Assembly: GCF_905171765.1 (NCBI RefSeq)
Contig: NC_053393.1
Location: 185,003,921 to 185,067,920 of the forward strand
Direction of reading: 5' to 3'
DNA length: 64,000 nt
Source: Bufo bufo
Taxonomy: Eukaryota > Chordata > Amphibia > Anura > Bufonidae
The notes beneath the pieces are model-generated. The model made no database searches. It was not told the origin of the DNA and worked only from the letters and a program-made list of their open reading frames with translations. This document shows positions 46,864 through 58,282 of this stretch, in pieces. Within the stretch, counting starts at the first letter, position 1. Each line of letters starts with the position of its first letter. A program made the translations under genes and the position numbers.

Positions 46864-49797
46864 CTATGCTGCACGGAACGACCTTTCAGACAAGACACTA
46901 GACGAGGGGCAAGCCAAGAGTTCCATGGCAAATTGTGCCAGCTCTGGCCACAGGTCAAGCCTGCACACCCTAAAGTCCTGGGGTTCCTCGCTTCTCAGAG
47001 CGTCCACATAGGCCGTTAACCCGATGTAGTCGGACAACTGTCGGTCTAGGCATTCCCTGAGGCTGGATCCAGAAGGCGGCTGTCGATGGGTTGGCTGCAA
47101 GAATGATCTCATATCCGAAGTGACCAACACATCTTCAAACTGTCCTCTTCTTTCATGCGCTGTAGGATTGGTACTCGCAAATGTTTCTCTGTGGGTGGAA
47201 ATTCCTCTGCCAACGCCTGCAACAGCAGAATGCAGTATCTCTAGCAGCAAGGCCTGGAAATGCTGCATTCTGACAGCCCTCTGTGATGCTGGTAACATGT
47301 CCACCATTTTGTGTTTGTTAGGGGGTCTAACTACGTTGCCACCAGGTACTGGTCCTTTCTCTTTATGCTTTTTATATGGGGTTCCCTCTTCAAACACTGG
47401 AGCATGAAGGCCACTATTTGCACTAATTTGGAAGCGGTGAATCGCCCAGGAGAATGTTGTGCTCTATATCCTCTCCCCATCCACAGACAACACCAGGGAT
47501 CCCATAAAAGTTCATAGCCTGCTCTTCTTGTTCCTCCTCCTCCACCCAGGCACCATTCTCCTCTGACTTTTCTTCAGACTCCTGCTGTCTCAGATGGAGT
47601 AACCCACCCTGGGAATTCAATCAGCATTGCAACTTCCTCATCTTCCTGCTCCTGCTCCTCGAACGATTGATCAATGACTCGACGCAATGCACACTCCAGA
47701 TAGAAGGCAAAAGTTACGATGTCACTGATGGTGCCCTGGCTGCGACTGACTAGTTTGGTGATCTCATCAAGTGGCCCCAGAAGTCTGCATGCATTGCGCA
47801 TAAGCAGCCATTGGCGAGGTGAAAAAAACACAAGCTCCCCAGAACCTGTATTGCGGCAGAGTTCATACAGGTAGTCATTAACGGCACGTTTCTGCTGGAG
47901 AAGCCTATCAAGCATATACAAGGTGGAGTTCCAGCGTGTCGGGTAGTCACAAATAAGACGTCTGACAGGCAAGTGGTGTCGCCGCTGAACGTCAGCAAGG
48001 CAAGCCATGGCCATGTAAGATCTTCTAAAATGGGCAGAGATTTTCCTGGTCTGCCGCAGGACATCCTAAACCTTGGGGTATTTGGCAATGAATCACTGCA
48101 CTTCTAAGTTCAGGACGTGTGCCATGCACAGCATGTGTGTCATTTTGCCCTGTTTCAGCGCACTCAGCAGATTGGCACCATTGTCGCACACCACTTTACC
48201 AACTGTCAAATTGAGCGGGGTTGACCTGTGACCGCAGAGCTGAAAGGAGTGCAGGATCGGTGTGGCTCTTGGCTTTCAGGCAAAACAGCCACAGCAAAGC
48301 ATGGCAACGTCTCACCTGCACATCAAATTGTTTCTGGGGAGCTGGGGGGGGGGGGGGGGTGCAGCTGAAGAGGAGATGGAGGATAGAGTAGGAGGAGGAG
48401 AAGAAGAGGCAGGCATGCATACTATCCGTGGCGGTAACACCAAATCCACACGGGTGTCACGGGTTACATGCTTGACGGCCATAAGAAGGTTCACCCAGTG
48501 GGCAGTTAAAGTTATGTACCTTCCCTGGCCGTGTTTGCTAGACCACGCGTCTGTGGTCAAATGTATCTTGGCACCGACACTGTGTGCCAGAGATATATTC
48601 ACTTGCCACTGAATGTGGCCATATAGCTCCAGGATGCTTTTCTGGGAGAAATATTTCCCTCCGGGGACCTTCCATAGCAGTGTGCCAATGGCCACAAATT
48701 TTCTAAAGGCCTCCGAGTCCACCAATTTATATGGCAGTAGTTGGCAGGCTAGCAGTTCCGACAAGCCAGCGGTCAGCCGTTGGGCAAGAGGATTATCCGG
48801 CGTCATCATTTTTTATGCTCAAACATTTGTGCCACGGAAGCCTGCCTTGTGCAAGATGAACGCGATGACGGCAAAGTGGAAGGTGGAGTGGAGGACAAAT
48901 GGGAGGAGAGAGGAGAAGGAGAAGAGGCAAGAGGTGGAGCACCAGGAGTGTGGCTTTGTGATTTCTGTCGGCGTTGCTCCCACTGGACTAGGTGATGGGA
49001 GGCCAGGTGCCTTCTTAAGGCATTCGTCCCTAGGTCAGTGTTGGGCTTACTGCGACTTATGCATTGACACACTGTTGGAAACACTTCTATCAGCAGCTGA
49101 CAAGTTAAAAAAAAGCCCACACTGCGGAGCCATGTGTCGGTGTCTTGGGAGCACAAGATGTGACCGTGCATGGTGGATGGCTCGCTCTAGATACATTTGC
49201 AGTCTGCTTTTTGCCTCCTGTGCACTGTGAGTTCTGCCTGCTTCTCCTCCTTCTCCTCCCTATCTGCTGCTCCTTCTCTCCCTCTGAACTCCCCTTCTCT
49301 TCCTCTCTTGTGGGCACCCACGTGACGTCCATCGACATGTCATCATCGTCACCACCACTGACATTAGAGATCTCGGAGTAGGCAGCAACAGCGGGGACCA
49401 CCCTCCTAGGGCTTATCTGGGTAATGTCTTTAGACCGCTGGGTGGCGGCCGTTGATACCTCCTCTTCCTCATCGATTGCCAAGAATGGCTACACATCGGT
49501 AAGGTCTGGGAAATGATGGGAAAATAATTCCTCTGACTCGAGTGGAGGGGCTATGGTGGTGGTGGTGGTGTCTTTGGGGGTGCACACAGCAGAGAGTGAG
49601 GAGGGTGCAGATACAGAGAATGAAAAGGGTGCAGAAGCGGAAGGCTGAGTGAGCCACTCAACCAACTCTGGTGCATCCTTTGACATAATCGTACGTACCT
49701 TCTCCAACTTCCCATTTAGGCTTCCGGCCTGGTGCACCTGCTCAGCCCTACCTCCCCTGCAGAATGTCCGGCCTCTTCCTCTGCCTGTCATTTTCAA
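46864..49797 (-). pseudogene. Type-2 hAT transposase (BED type), frameshifted
   Basis: The start at 49797 gives MKMTGRGRGRTFCRGGRAEQ, then an acidic Ser/Thr-rich linker. A frame at 49171-48806 holds the BED-type zinc finger (around SKPNTDLGTNALRRHLASHH). The next (48809-48312) has KIHLTTDAWSSKHGQGRY with the first catalytic Asp. The frame 48014-47574 has ICDYPTRWNSTLYMLDRL. The last (47397-46864) has the dimerisation domain, LWPELAQFAMELLACPSS then SVLSERSF. The second catalytic region survives only in pieces near 48190-48230 (SNLTVGKVVCDNGANLL-like when read on minus). At least four frame changes or stops. Unlike 8292-9757, it keeps the BED finger and C-terminus. Confidence 0.83.
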
Positions 49798-49829
49798 AAT
49801 GACCCTGTAACAAAGTCCCTATAGAAGAG

Positions 49830-51160
49830 CAGTATTTGTGGAAGCAGGTATATAGAACTGCTCAATGATTATTAGCTTGAAGCAGGTATATCAAACCCCT
49901 TAATCAGTTTTTAAGGGGGGCAGCTGGTATATCACACCAGTCAAATTTATTTATTCCAATAGCGTTTGTCCCTCTGTATAGCTGGGGTATCTCAGCAGAA
50001 CCGCACATACATCCTGCAAATTACAAATGCACTATACGGAAAGTATATTCTAAGTATATCACACCCCTGCCTCAATCAGTTTTTTGGGGGGGCAACTGGT
50101 ATATCACACCAGTTGCAATTAGTTGTTCCAATAGCGTTTGTCCCTCTGTATAGCTGCGGTATCTCAGCAGAACCGCACACAACTCCTGTAAATTACAAAT
50201 GCACTATATGGAAAGTACTGTATATTCTGGGTATATCACTCCCCTGCCTCAATCAGTTTTTTGGGGGGGCAATTGGTATATTACACCAGTTGAAATTATT
50301 TGTTTCAATAGCGTTTGTGCCTTTGTATAGCTGGGGTATCTCAGCAGAACCACCTGAATCTGTTTTTTGGGGGGTGTGAGATAGTGACAGATCTCACAGA
50401 GTTGGGAGGCAAGGAAGGGGTGGATAGTGCGGTCCACACCCCTTATTCCACCACAGGTGAGACCAGCTGGAGGTGCTCGGGCTGGCATAAAGCACCTCCC
50501 AGGGTGTCAGTTTGGGGAAAGGAGATTTATTGTGCAACAGGTTCCTGCTGGTAGGTTCTATATTAGTGGTCAGACAGGCTGGCTGAGGGACCACGGGGCT
50601 AGGTGCTAGCCGGAGCATTGGGGGACGCCGTGACACCTGGGTGCAAGGGTCACGAGGCCGGAGTAGGAGGGACTACTGGGCCACACTCCCCCATAAAGGT
50701 ACTGGATGTGGGACCGTGTGTGAACAGGGCTCTGTACAGCCAGGCGGCTGTGGGACACTAAGCTGGGAAAGCGAGTGTGCGAACGGTGCTTTAAGAAAGG
50801 TAGGAAGATACCTTGTTTAGTAAGAGCCCAGCCGGGCAGGTGTTTATTTTGTATGATTTATGTTTGTTTTGCTGATGTGCCAAATAAAAGCAATGTTTGG
50901 ACCTTAAACTTGGTGACTGGCGAAGATACTTGTGTGAATGACCCCCGGAGAAGAGCTAACCCCCAACAGGGGGCAAATGTTATATCACACAAGTTGCAAT
51001 TATTTGTTCAAATAGCGTTTATCACTGTATAGCTGGGTTATCTCAGCAGAACTGCACACAACTTCTGGACAATACACATGCACTATAATATACTTTCTAT
51101 CTTAGTATTTTATAAGTATATCACACCCCTCAGTATGTCACACCTATCGATGGCACACCT
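49830..51160. repeat. 5' tandem array of the type-2 hAT, split by an LTR
   Basis: Units of about 130 bp with ccaatagcgtttgtccctct, gtatagctggggtatctcag and tcaatcagttttttgggggg, from about 49830 to 50374 and from 50974 to 51160. This array occupies the same position as the 135-bp array at 6240-8260 but has a different unit. Confidence 0.82.
50375..50968 (+). mobile_element. Solo LTR (594 bp)
   Basis: Begins tgtgagatagtgac and ends ccccaaca. GGGGG is found on both sides, as a 5-bp duplication. A polyadenylation signal aataaaagcaatg lies near 50885. The neighbouring array units have ttttttgggggggcaa, which is the unoccupied site. No internal retroviral genes are present; it arose by LTR-LTR recombination. 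Ty3 or retrovirus-like origin cannot be told from the LTR alone. Confidence 0.75.
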
Positions 51161-51519
51161 ATACCAGTCCTTAAAATGACTTTTGTGGCCCTGTTAGCTA
51201 GCTTTTGGTGTCTCTATACTCTCTAACAGTCTGTCCCTGCTCCACACATCAACCTCTCCCTACACTGGCAAAAGACTGAATGTAAAATGGCAGCCAGATT
51301 GGATTTATTTATAGGGTAGGGGGTGTGTCCATGTGCTGAAATGTCTCAATTGGCTGACCTGTCCCACCTGATGGATGTGTCATGGGTCAAAGTTCGGCGC
51401 TATGCAAAAAAATATGGCGCATGCTGATATCGCCATATGTTTGCATGTTCAGCGAATCGCGAACTAGCAAAGTTTGCCGCGAAACAACCACCGGGCGAAC
51501 CGCAAGGCTGTCTCTACTC

Positions 51520-51900
51520 CACACTGTCATTGTGCCACCCTGTGGCTTCCTCGTGATGCTGCTGCCGCCACCTTCACATTCTGTCATTATGCCACTCTGT
51601 GGCCTCCTGTTGATGCTGCTTCTACCTCCACACTCTGTCATTGTGCCACCCTGTGGCCTCCTGCTAATGCTGCTGCTGCCACCTCCACATTGTGTCATTG
51701 TGCCACTCTGTGTTCTTCTCATGCTGCTGTTGCCACCTCCACACTGTCATTGTGCCACCCTGTGGCCTCCTCATGATGCTGCTGCAAACTCCAGACTCTG
51801 TCATTTGGGCCACTTGGGTCTCCTCCTGCTGCTTCCACCTCACCACTATGTCATAGGGCCACTCTGTGGACTTCTCATGCTGTTTCCACCCTTCTCACTT
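51520..51900. repeat. Minisatellite, unit about 60-66 bp
   Basis: About six units with ctgtcattgtgccaccctgt, ggcctcct and gatgctgctgc. A 217-codon open frame passes through it on the plus strand, but its repeats have the same period and no known domain, so I do not call a gene. Confidence 0.82.
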
Positions 51901-52264
51901 CATGACTGGGCCCCGATTTTGCCTTTCAGCCTGCCTGACATCATCATTTATTTGACCCTTCTTCTGATCTGTCAGGAAAGGAAAAATGAGACGTGCAACG
52001 GGTCCTGTCTAGGGATGAGCGAACCCGAACTGTAAAGTTCGGGTTTGTACCGAACTTTAGGATTTTTGGACCCCAGATCCAAACCTGAACATTTCAGTAA
52101 AAGTTTGGGTTCGGGTTCGGTGTTCAGCGCTTTCTTGGAGCTTTTTGAAAGGCTGCAGAGCAGCCAATCAACAAGCGGTTAACTGTCTGACCTTAGAAGC
52201 CATGACAGCGATGCCTACTAATGGCATGGCTGTGATTGGACAGTGCAGCATGTGACCCAGCTTC

Positions 52265-52272
52265 TATATAAG
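52265..52272 (+). promoter_or_regulatory. TATA box of type-1 hAT copy C
   Basis: The octamer tatataag sits in the leader segment shared with copy B (31762-31769), before gctggagtcacgtagcgctg. Confidence 0.55.
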
Positions 52273-52539
52273 CTGGAGTCACGTAGCGCTGCACGTCACT
52301 CTGCTGTGCTTAGTGTAGGGAGAGGATGCTGCTGGTGATTTCAGGGAGAGAATAGGAGAGATTCTTTGCTCAAAATCTGAATCTAACTCAGCAATCTTCA
52401 TACATCGTGTTTTGTGGGTACAGGGCACAATTTTTTTATCCTGCCCTAAGCCCAGTGACTGAAAAAAAATAACTTTAATAAATCAGTTAGGTGGGCGGTG
52501 GCGGCCATTTTATGCAAGCTCAGTGCACCAGCACTGCAT

Positions 52540-53790
52540 TTGAGCTTTTGGGACATTGAAAATCCAATTTTTTGGGGCAATTTACAACATCTGGATTAGT
52601 CAGTGTGCAATTTAAGCTAGAAATGCACCCATCATTTTCTGTGGTTTTAAAAACAAACTTTTTTGCCAAAAACAACTATTTTCAGGCCTTGCAGCATCAG
52701 CACGTGTGAAATTACAGGCTTATATACTGCTGTCAAATTCAGTTATTAAACAAACACTCGTTTGGGCAAAAAAAAAATAGTTGGCAGCCTTTGATGCAGA
52801 TGTCATTGTGAGATACACCCTTAATACATTTGGGTTAGATTTAGATATTTGAAATACCGCCATTTGGTGCACAAATCTATAATACAGGCTTACTGTGGGT
52901 CAGGCCGTGTAAGATACACCCTGTATATACGGGGCTTATATTCTTTCATTAATAAAACACCCTTTTTGGGGCAAAATACACAATATTTCAGGCCTTGCAG
53001 CATCTTGACGTTTGAAATTCCTGGGTTATATACTGCTGCCATATTGAGTTATTAAACAAACAACCATTTGGGCAAAAAAAGTTCATTTGGCAGCCTTTGC
53101 TGCAGATGTCATTGTGAGATACACCCTTAATACATTTGGGTTAGATTCAGATATTTGAAATACCGCCATTTGGTGCACAAATCTTTAATTCAGGCCTACT
53201 GTGGGTCAGGCCGTGTGAGATACCCCCTTTAAATACAGGGGTTTGATTCAGGCATTTGAAATACTGCCATTTTGGGCAAATAAATCTTTAATTCAGGCCT
53301 ACTCTGGGTCAGGCTGTGTGAGATACACCCTTTACATACAGGGGTTTGGTTCAGGCATTTGAAATAGAGCCATTTTGGGTAAATAAATCTTTAATTGAGG
53401 CCTACAGTGGGTCAGGCCGTGTGAGATAGACCCTTTACATACAGGGTTTTGATTCAGGCACTTGAAATACAGCCATTTTGGGCAAATAAATCTTTCATTC
53501 AGGCCTACAGTGGGTCAGGCCGTGTGAGATAGACCCTTTAAATACAGGGGTTTGATTCAGGCATTTGAAATACAGCCATTTTGGGCAAAGGAATCTTTAA
53601 TTCAGGCCTACTGTGGGTCAGGCTGTGTGAGATACACCCTTTACATACAGGGGTTTGATTCAGGCATTTGAAATACAGCCATTTTTTGGCAAAAAAATCT
53701 TTAATTCAGGCCCAGTCTGGTTCAGGCCGTGTGAGATACACCATTTACATACTGTCGTTCTATTCTACTATTAGTTAAACACCTATTTAG
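52540..53790. repeat. 5' tandem array of type-1 hAT copy C
   Basis: Units of about 120 bp with gtgggtcaggccgtgtgaga, acatacaggggtttgattca and ggcatttgaaatacagccat. The first units (52540-53050) are more diverged than the later ones. The array ends just before the transposase start at 53815. Confidence 0.85.
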
Positions 53791-53814
53791 GGCAAGATTC
53801 TAAATTCGAGAAAT

Positions 53815-54429
53815 ATGAGGAGAACTTCAAATAAGGGACGTGGACCAGGTCGTGGTGCTGCTGGTGGAGCTCCTGTTGCAGGAAGAGGACGTGGTCGATC
53901 TGTGCCAGCTTCACGCACAAGTGAAACCCCTTCCTCAGGTGCGAGTAGGCGACAAAACCTGCAGAGGTATTTGGTCGGGCCTAATGCGGCTCTATGAATG
54001 GTGAGGCCAGAACAAGTACAGGCGATAGTAGATTGGGTTGCTGACAGTGGATCCAGTTCTTTCACATTGTCTCCCACCCAGTCTTCTGCTGAAAGACCAC
54101 AGTTGGCACCTGCAGTCGATGTCCATCAGTCTTTCACCTCACCCCCTTGCAAATCAGCCAAGCAGTCTGAGCCCCAAGTCATGCAGCAGTCTCTTCTGCT
54201 TTGTGATGACTCTGTTAGCAGGGTTTCCCAGAGCCATCCACCTAGCCCTGCCCCAGAAGGGGAAGTGATTGAGTGCACCGATGTCCAACCACTTATCTTT
54301 CAAGGACCATCGCAGCACGTCTCGGATGATGACGAAACACAGGTGCCAACTGCTGGGGCTTTCGAAAGTGTGCAGACCGACAAGGAAGGCAGGGGTGAAG
54401 ACTGGGTGGAAGATGATGTGGAGGTGTAA
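53815..54429 (+). pseudogene. N-terminal part of type-1 hAT transposase, copy C
   Basis: The start at 53815 gives MRRTSNKGRGPGRGAAGG. The frame stays open to a TGA at 53995-53997, where copy B has CGA: a CpG to TpG change. The same frame continues to 54429 through an acidic, Ser-rich linker that is deleted in copy B. It then runs into piggyBac-derived sequence. The BED finger and the catalytic core are absent here. Confidence 0.82.
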
Positions 54430-55888
54430 AAAATGGCCAGTGAAATCCGAAAGGTGCTCTTTGGAATGTGGGCCCCTTTGCCCACCTAGGCTGCAAAAAA
54501 GTGTCACACATGTGGTATCTCCGTATTCAGTAGAAGTTGGGGAATGTGTTTTGGGGTGTCATTTTACATATACCCATGCTGGGTGAGAGAAATATCTTGG
54601 CAAAAGACAACTTTTAGAAAAAAATAAGGGGTTGGGTCAGCACAACCTGCCTGTAGGTGCAGATCGCTATGGCGAAATACATATACAAACGGAAAATGCA
54701 AATGTGATCGCACACTACATCCAGCACTCTGCCCTCCATGCTGGATGAGACATTGGTTTATATTTTGGCCAAAGCATAGTAAGCCACTCACCGCGTCAAG
54801 GCTGTCTCATGAGTGGTCCCTAACTCTTGTTCTTACCTGTTCATGGGCCATGACAGCCACATAAAATCCAGGGAACTTTTCCCATTTTTTTATACAAAGT
54901 TGGCATTTGACCAAGATATTTCTCTCACCCAGCATGGGTATATGTAAAATGACACCCCAAAACACATTCCCCAACTTCTCCTGAATACGGAGATACCACA
55001 TGTGTGACACTTTTTTGCAGCCTAGGTGGGCAAAGGGGCCCACATTCCAAAGAGCACCTTTCGGATTTCACCGGCCATTTATTACAGAATTTGATTTCAA
55101 ACTCCTTACCACACATTTGGGCCCCTAGAATGCCAGGGCAGTATAACTACCCCACAAGTGATCCCATTTTGGAAAGAAGACACCCAAAGGTATTCGCTGA
55201 TGGGCATAGTGAGTTCATAGAACTTTTTATTTTTTGTCACATGTTAGTGGAATATGAGACTTTGTAAGAAAAAAAAAAAAAATCAGCATTTTTCGCTAAC
55301 TTGTGACAAAAAATAAAAAGTTCTATGAACTCACTATTCCCATCAGCGAATACCTTAGGGTGTGTACTTTCCGAAATGGGGTCATTTGTGGGGTGTTTGT
55401 ACTGTCTGGCCATTGTAGAACCTCAGGAAACATGACAGGTGCTCAGAAAGTCAGAGCTGCTTCAAAAAGCGGAAATTCACATTTTTGTACCATAGTTTGT
55501 AAACGCTATAACTTTTACCCAAACCATTTTTTTTTTTTACCCAAACATTTTTTTTTTTATCAAAGACATGTAGAACAATAAATTTAGAGCAAAATTTATA
55601 TATGGATCTCGGTTTTTTTGCAAAATTTTACAACTGAAAGTGAAAAATGTCATTTTTTTGCAAAAAAATCGTTAAATTTCGATTAATAACAAAAAAAGTA
55701 AAAATGTCAGCAGCAATGAAATACCACCAAATGAAAGCTCTATTAGTGAGAAGAAAAGGAGGTAAAATTCATTTGGGTGGTAAGTTGCATGACCGAGCAA
55801 TAAACGGTGAAAGTAGTGTAGGTCAGAAGTGTAAAAAGTGGCCTGGTCTTTCAGGGTGTTTAAGCTATAGGGGCTGAGGTGGTTAAAA
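54430..55888. mobile_element. piggyBac-derived 3' segment inserted in hAT copy C
   Basis: Homologous to the end of 16024-22827: one inverted-repeat pair of the ladder, then the unique 3' end. The right tip is ggggctgaggtgg followed by TTAA (55884-55887), which continues directly as aatgaaccaggcatggatcc, the hAT C-terminal coding sequence. Copy B shows ttaaaatgaacc at the matching point. The left end lacks a TTAA tip and meets hAT linker sequence near 54430, so a deletion removed the left tip together with about 2 kb of hAT. A 258-bp insert lies at 54616-54873. Confidence 0.78.
54616..54873. mobile_element. 258-bp insert matching half a satellite unit
   Basis: Flanked by aactttt at 54609-54615 and 54874-54880. 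Without it the flanks rejoin as gacaacttttcccattt, as in the ladder copies. Its sequence matches about half of the 529-bp unit at 62743-64000, from aaaaaa to ccaggga. On the minus strand it ends in an attttttct tail. It could be a short retroposon from which the satellite grew, or a reinserted satellite piece. Confidence 0.65.
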
Positions 55889-55940
55889 TGAACCAGGCAT
55901 GGATCCCTCAGGACTTGTCCCTACCTTGTGCAGAATAGAC
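55885..55940 (+). pseudogene. Residual hAT C-terminal coding sequence
   Basis: Short piece after the TTAA junction reading KMNQAWIP, matching IKMNQTWIP of copy B near 35590-35615, followed by the family 3' region with a ccctaatt stretch. It shows where the piggyBac tip entered. Confidence 0.65.
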
Positions 55941-56219
55941 ATGTATATCGGCACTAACCAGCCATTGTTATACTGCAGCGCAATTGCTCATTCTTGTATT
56001 TTGGATATTTCACACTCTTTTAGAGTGTACCCTAATTAAAAAAAATAAAATTAAAACCAAAAACCTGTGTTGGCTACCTCGTCGTCCTCCACCGCCGCTT
56101 ACACCTACACCGCAAAGTCCACTGCCTCCTCAAACTCCTACTCCATATGGAACTCCACCTCCTAAATCAATTTTTTTTTTTTTATTTGTACATATTTTAT
56201 TTTATATCATTTCACTACT

Positions 56220-57360
56220 TTGTCAGTTGCATTTTCTGTTGAAATTCACATATTTTTGGGTGTATAGTACCACTGCTATACCTAGTAGACAGTTTAAAAA
56301 AAAAATTGGCATTTACATTTTCTGGTGAAATTCACCAATTTTTGGGTGTGATGTATCACTGCTATATCTAGTAGGCCGGTTGAAAAAAAAATTTAAAAAA
56401 ATTGTCATTTACATTTTCCGGTGAAAATCACCAATTTTTGGGTGTATAGTACCACTGCTATACCTATATCTGTAAAGAATAAATCAAGGCAACTGGACTT
56501 ACTGTAGATTTCTTGAAAACGTTTCACTCTTCTTCCAACAAGCTTTCTCAATTCAGAATTGAGAAAGCTTGTTGGAAGAACGAGTGAAACGTTTTCAAGA
56601 AATCTACAGTAAGTCCAGTTGCCTTGATTTATTCTTGACAGATATACCATGACCTGGATAAATGAGAACCTTCACAGACACTGCTATACCTAGTAGGCTG
56701 GTTAAAAAATAAATAAAATTGTGATTTACATTTTCGGGTGAAATTCACCAATTTTTGGGTGTGATGTACCACTGCAATACCTAGTAGGCCGGTAAGAAAA
56801 AATAAAATAAGTTGTCAGTTACATTTTCAGTTGAAATTCACAAATTTTTGGGTGTATAGTACCACTTCTATACCTAGTAGGCCGGTTAAAAAACAAAAAA
56901 TTGTCATTTACATTTTCGGGTGAAATTCACACATTTTTGTGTGTGATGTACCACTGTAAACCTAGTAGGCCGGTAAGAAAAAATAAATAAATTGTCAGTT
57001 ACATTTTCAGTTCAAATTCAACAATTTTTGGGTGTGATGTACCACTGCTATACTGAAAAGACAGGTAAAAATATATTTATTTGTATGCTAAATTTTTGGG
57101 TGAAATTCCCCAATTTTTGGGTGTAATATACCCCTCCTCTACCTAGTTGACAGCTTAATAAATTTCAATAATTTTTCTTTAACATTTTCGGGTGACAATA
57201 AGCAATTTTTTTCTGTCATAGACCCCTGCTCTACCAAGTAGACAAGTTAATACATTTCACAAATTTTTCTGTTACATTTTTGGGTTGACATTATACAATT
57301 TTAGACGTGAAAAAACACCTGCTATGCATAGGTGACAGGGAATAAAATTTAATAAATTAT
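56220..57360. repeat. 3' tandem array of type-1 hAT copy C
   Basis: About ten units of 95-115 bp with gtgaaattcaccaatttttg, ggtgtgatgtaccactgcta and acctagtaggccggtt, more diverged towards 57360. Interrupted by a foldback insert at 56467-56679. Confidence 0.83.
56467..56679. mobile_element. Foldback Penelope-type tail with 13-bp duplication
   Basis: The duplication actgctataccta flanks it (56454-56466 and 56680-56692). The insert has two arms of about 88 bp, nearly perfect inverted copies around 56555 with one 1-nt indel. The outer right part is ccatgacctggataaatgag and beyond. Words such as gagtgaaacgttttcaagaa resemble Penelope-like 3' ends. The left arm starts exactly at the duplication, so the inverted copy formed during insertion. 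Confidence 0.75.
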
Positions 57361-57619
57361 TCAGTAATTAATGCGCGCCAAATCCTTTCATTCAGTGCTT
57401 AAACACTTTTATGCTTTAATAATTTCTCCCATATTTCAACTCTATAATTTTCAATTTGAAAAAATTAATCCTCCCTTGGATGTGGTCTCTCTTTCTCACG
57501 CTCCCTCTCCGGCGTAAAACCCTGATTCCCCGCCACCCTTGATCACCATGGTAGGCACAGAAAAGAACATCGAAAGTTGATAGAGCAGATATCAAATTGG
57601 ATTGTGAACATCACGGGGA

Positions 57620-57845
57620 CGTGCAACATGGTGGGGCAGTAAGTGTGCACACGCCTACACGAACTGACTGACAGGGGTCAGCCCCTTCAACTTCTGGGTC
57701 TCCAAATTGGGCACATGACCTGAGCTTGCCCTTTACGCCTTGGAGGTGCTGGTCTGCCCTGCAGCCAGTGTATTGTCTGAACTTGTGTTTAGCACGACTG
57801 CAGGGGGTTATCACAGGTTATATTTCCCAATGTTTTGGGGTGTAC
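57620..57845 (+). pseudogene. Decayed second C-terminal fragment of hAT copy C
   Basis: The nucleotide sequence matches 36890-37125: cttctgggtctccaaattgg, ccttggaggtgctgg and gtgtttagcac are shared, including the jump to ttatatttcccaatgttttg. Frame is lost by several changes. Confidence 0.75.
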
Positions 57846-58282
57846 CCTAATTGAAAAAATAAAATTTAAAACCAAAATCCAGTGTAGGCTACCTCCTCCA
57901 CCGCCGCTTCCACCTACACCGCCACATCCACCGCCTCCTCAACCTCCTACTCCATATGGACCTCGTCCTCCTAGATCAAGATTATTATTATTTTTTTTAC
58001 ATATTTTATGTTATTTAAAGTCATTTCCCAATCCACATTTGTTTGCAGAGCACTTGCCATGCTCTTAACCACATTTTGATGCCATTTGCAGCCCTATAGC
58101 CCTTTCCATGACATTTTTACAGCCATTTTAGTGCTCAAAAGTTCAGGTCCCCCTTGACTGCAATGGGGTTCGGGTTCGGGTTCAAGTTCGGGTCACGTTC
58201 GGGTCTCAAACAATTTTTTGTGAAGTTCGGCTGAACCCGTCGAACCGGAACATCCAGGTGTCCGCTCAACTCTAATCCTGTC

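Larger units (their letters stand above)
45241..51516 (-). mobile_element. Type-2 hAT element, antisense, 6.3 kb
   Basis: The left tip is tagtgatggacaaac and the right tip inward is tagagacagccttgcgg; both are followed by gcgaac-type palindromic words. The flanking octamers ttccacgc (45233-45240) and ctccacac (51517-51524) agree at 6 of 8. On the minus strand the order is array, transposase (49797 to about 46800), array. A solo LTR (50375-50968) sits in the 5' array. Same family as 5838-9757. Confidence 0.85.
52010..58274 (+). mobile_element. Type-1 hAT element, copy C (6.3 kb)
   Basis: The left tip is tagggatgagcgaacccgaa; the right tip reads gtgtccgctcaactcta. The octamers gtcctgtc (52002-52009) and atcctgtc (58275-58282) match at 7 of 8. 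The order matches copy B, except that most of the transposase (between about 54430 and 55885) has been replaced by piggyBac-derived sequence. Confidence 0.9.

Noticed and set aside
51382..52035. A 217-codon plus-strand frame
   Set aside because: It runs through a 60-66 bp minisatellite and into the left tip of a hAT; Leu, Pro and His runs follow the repeat period.
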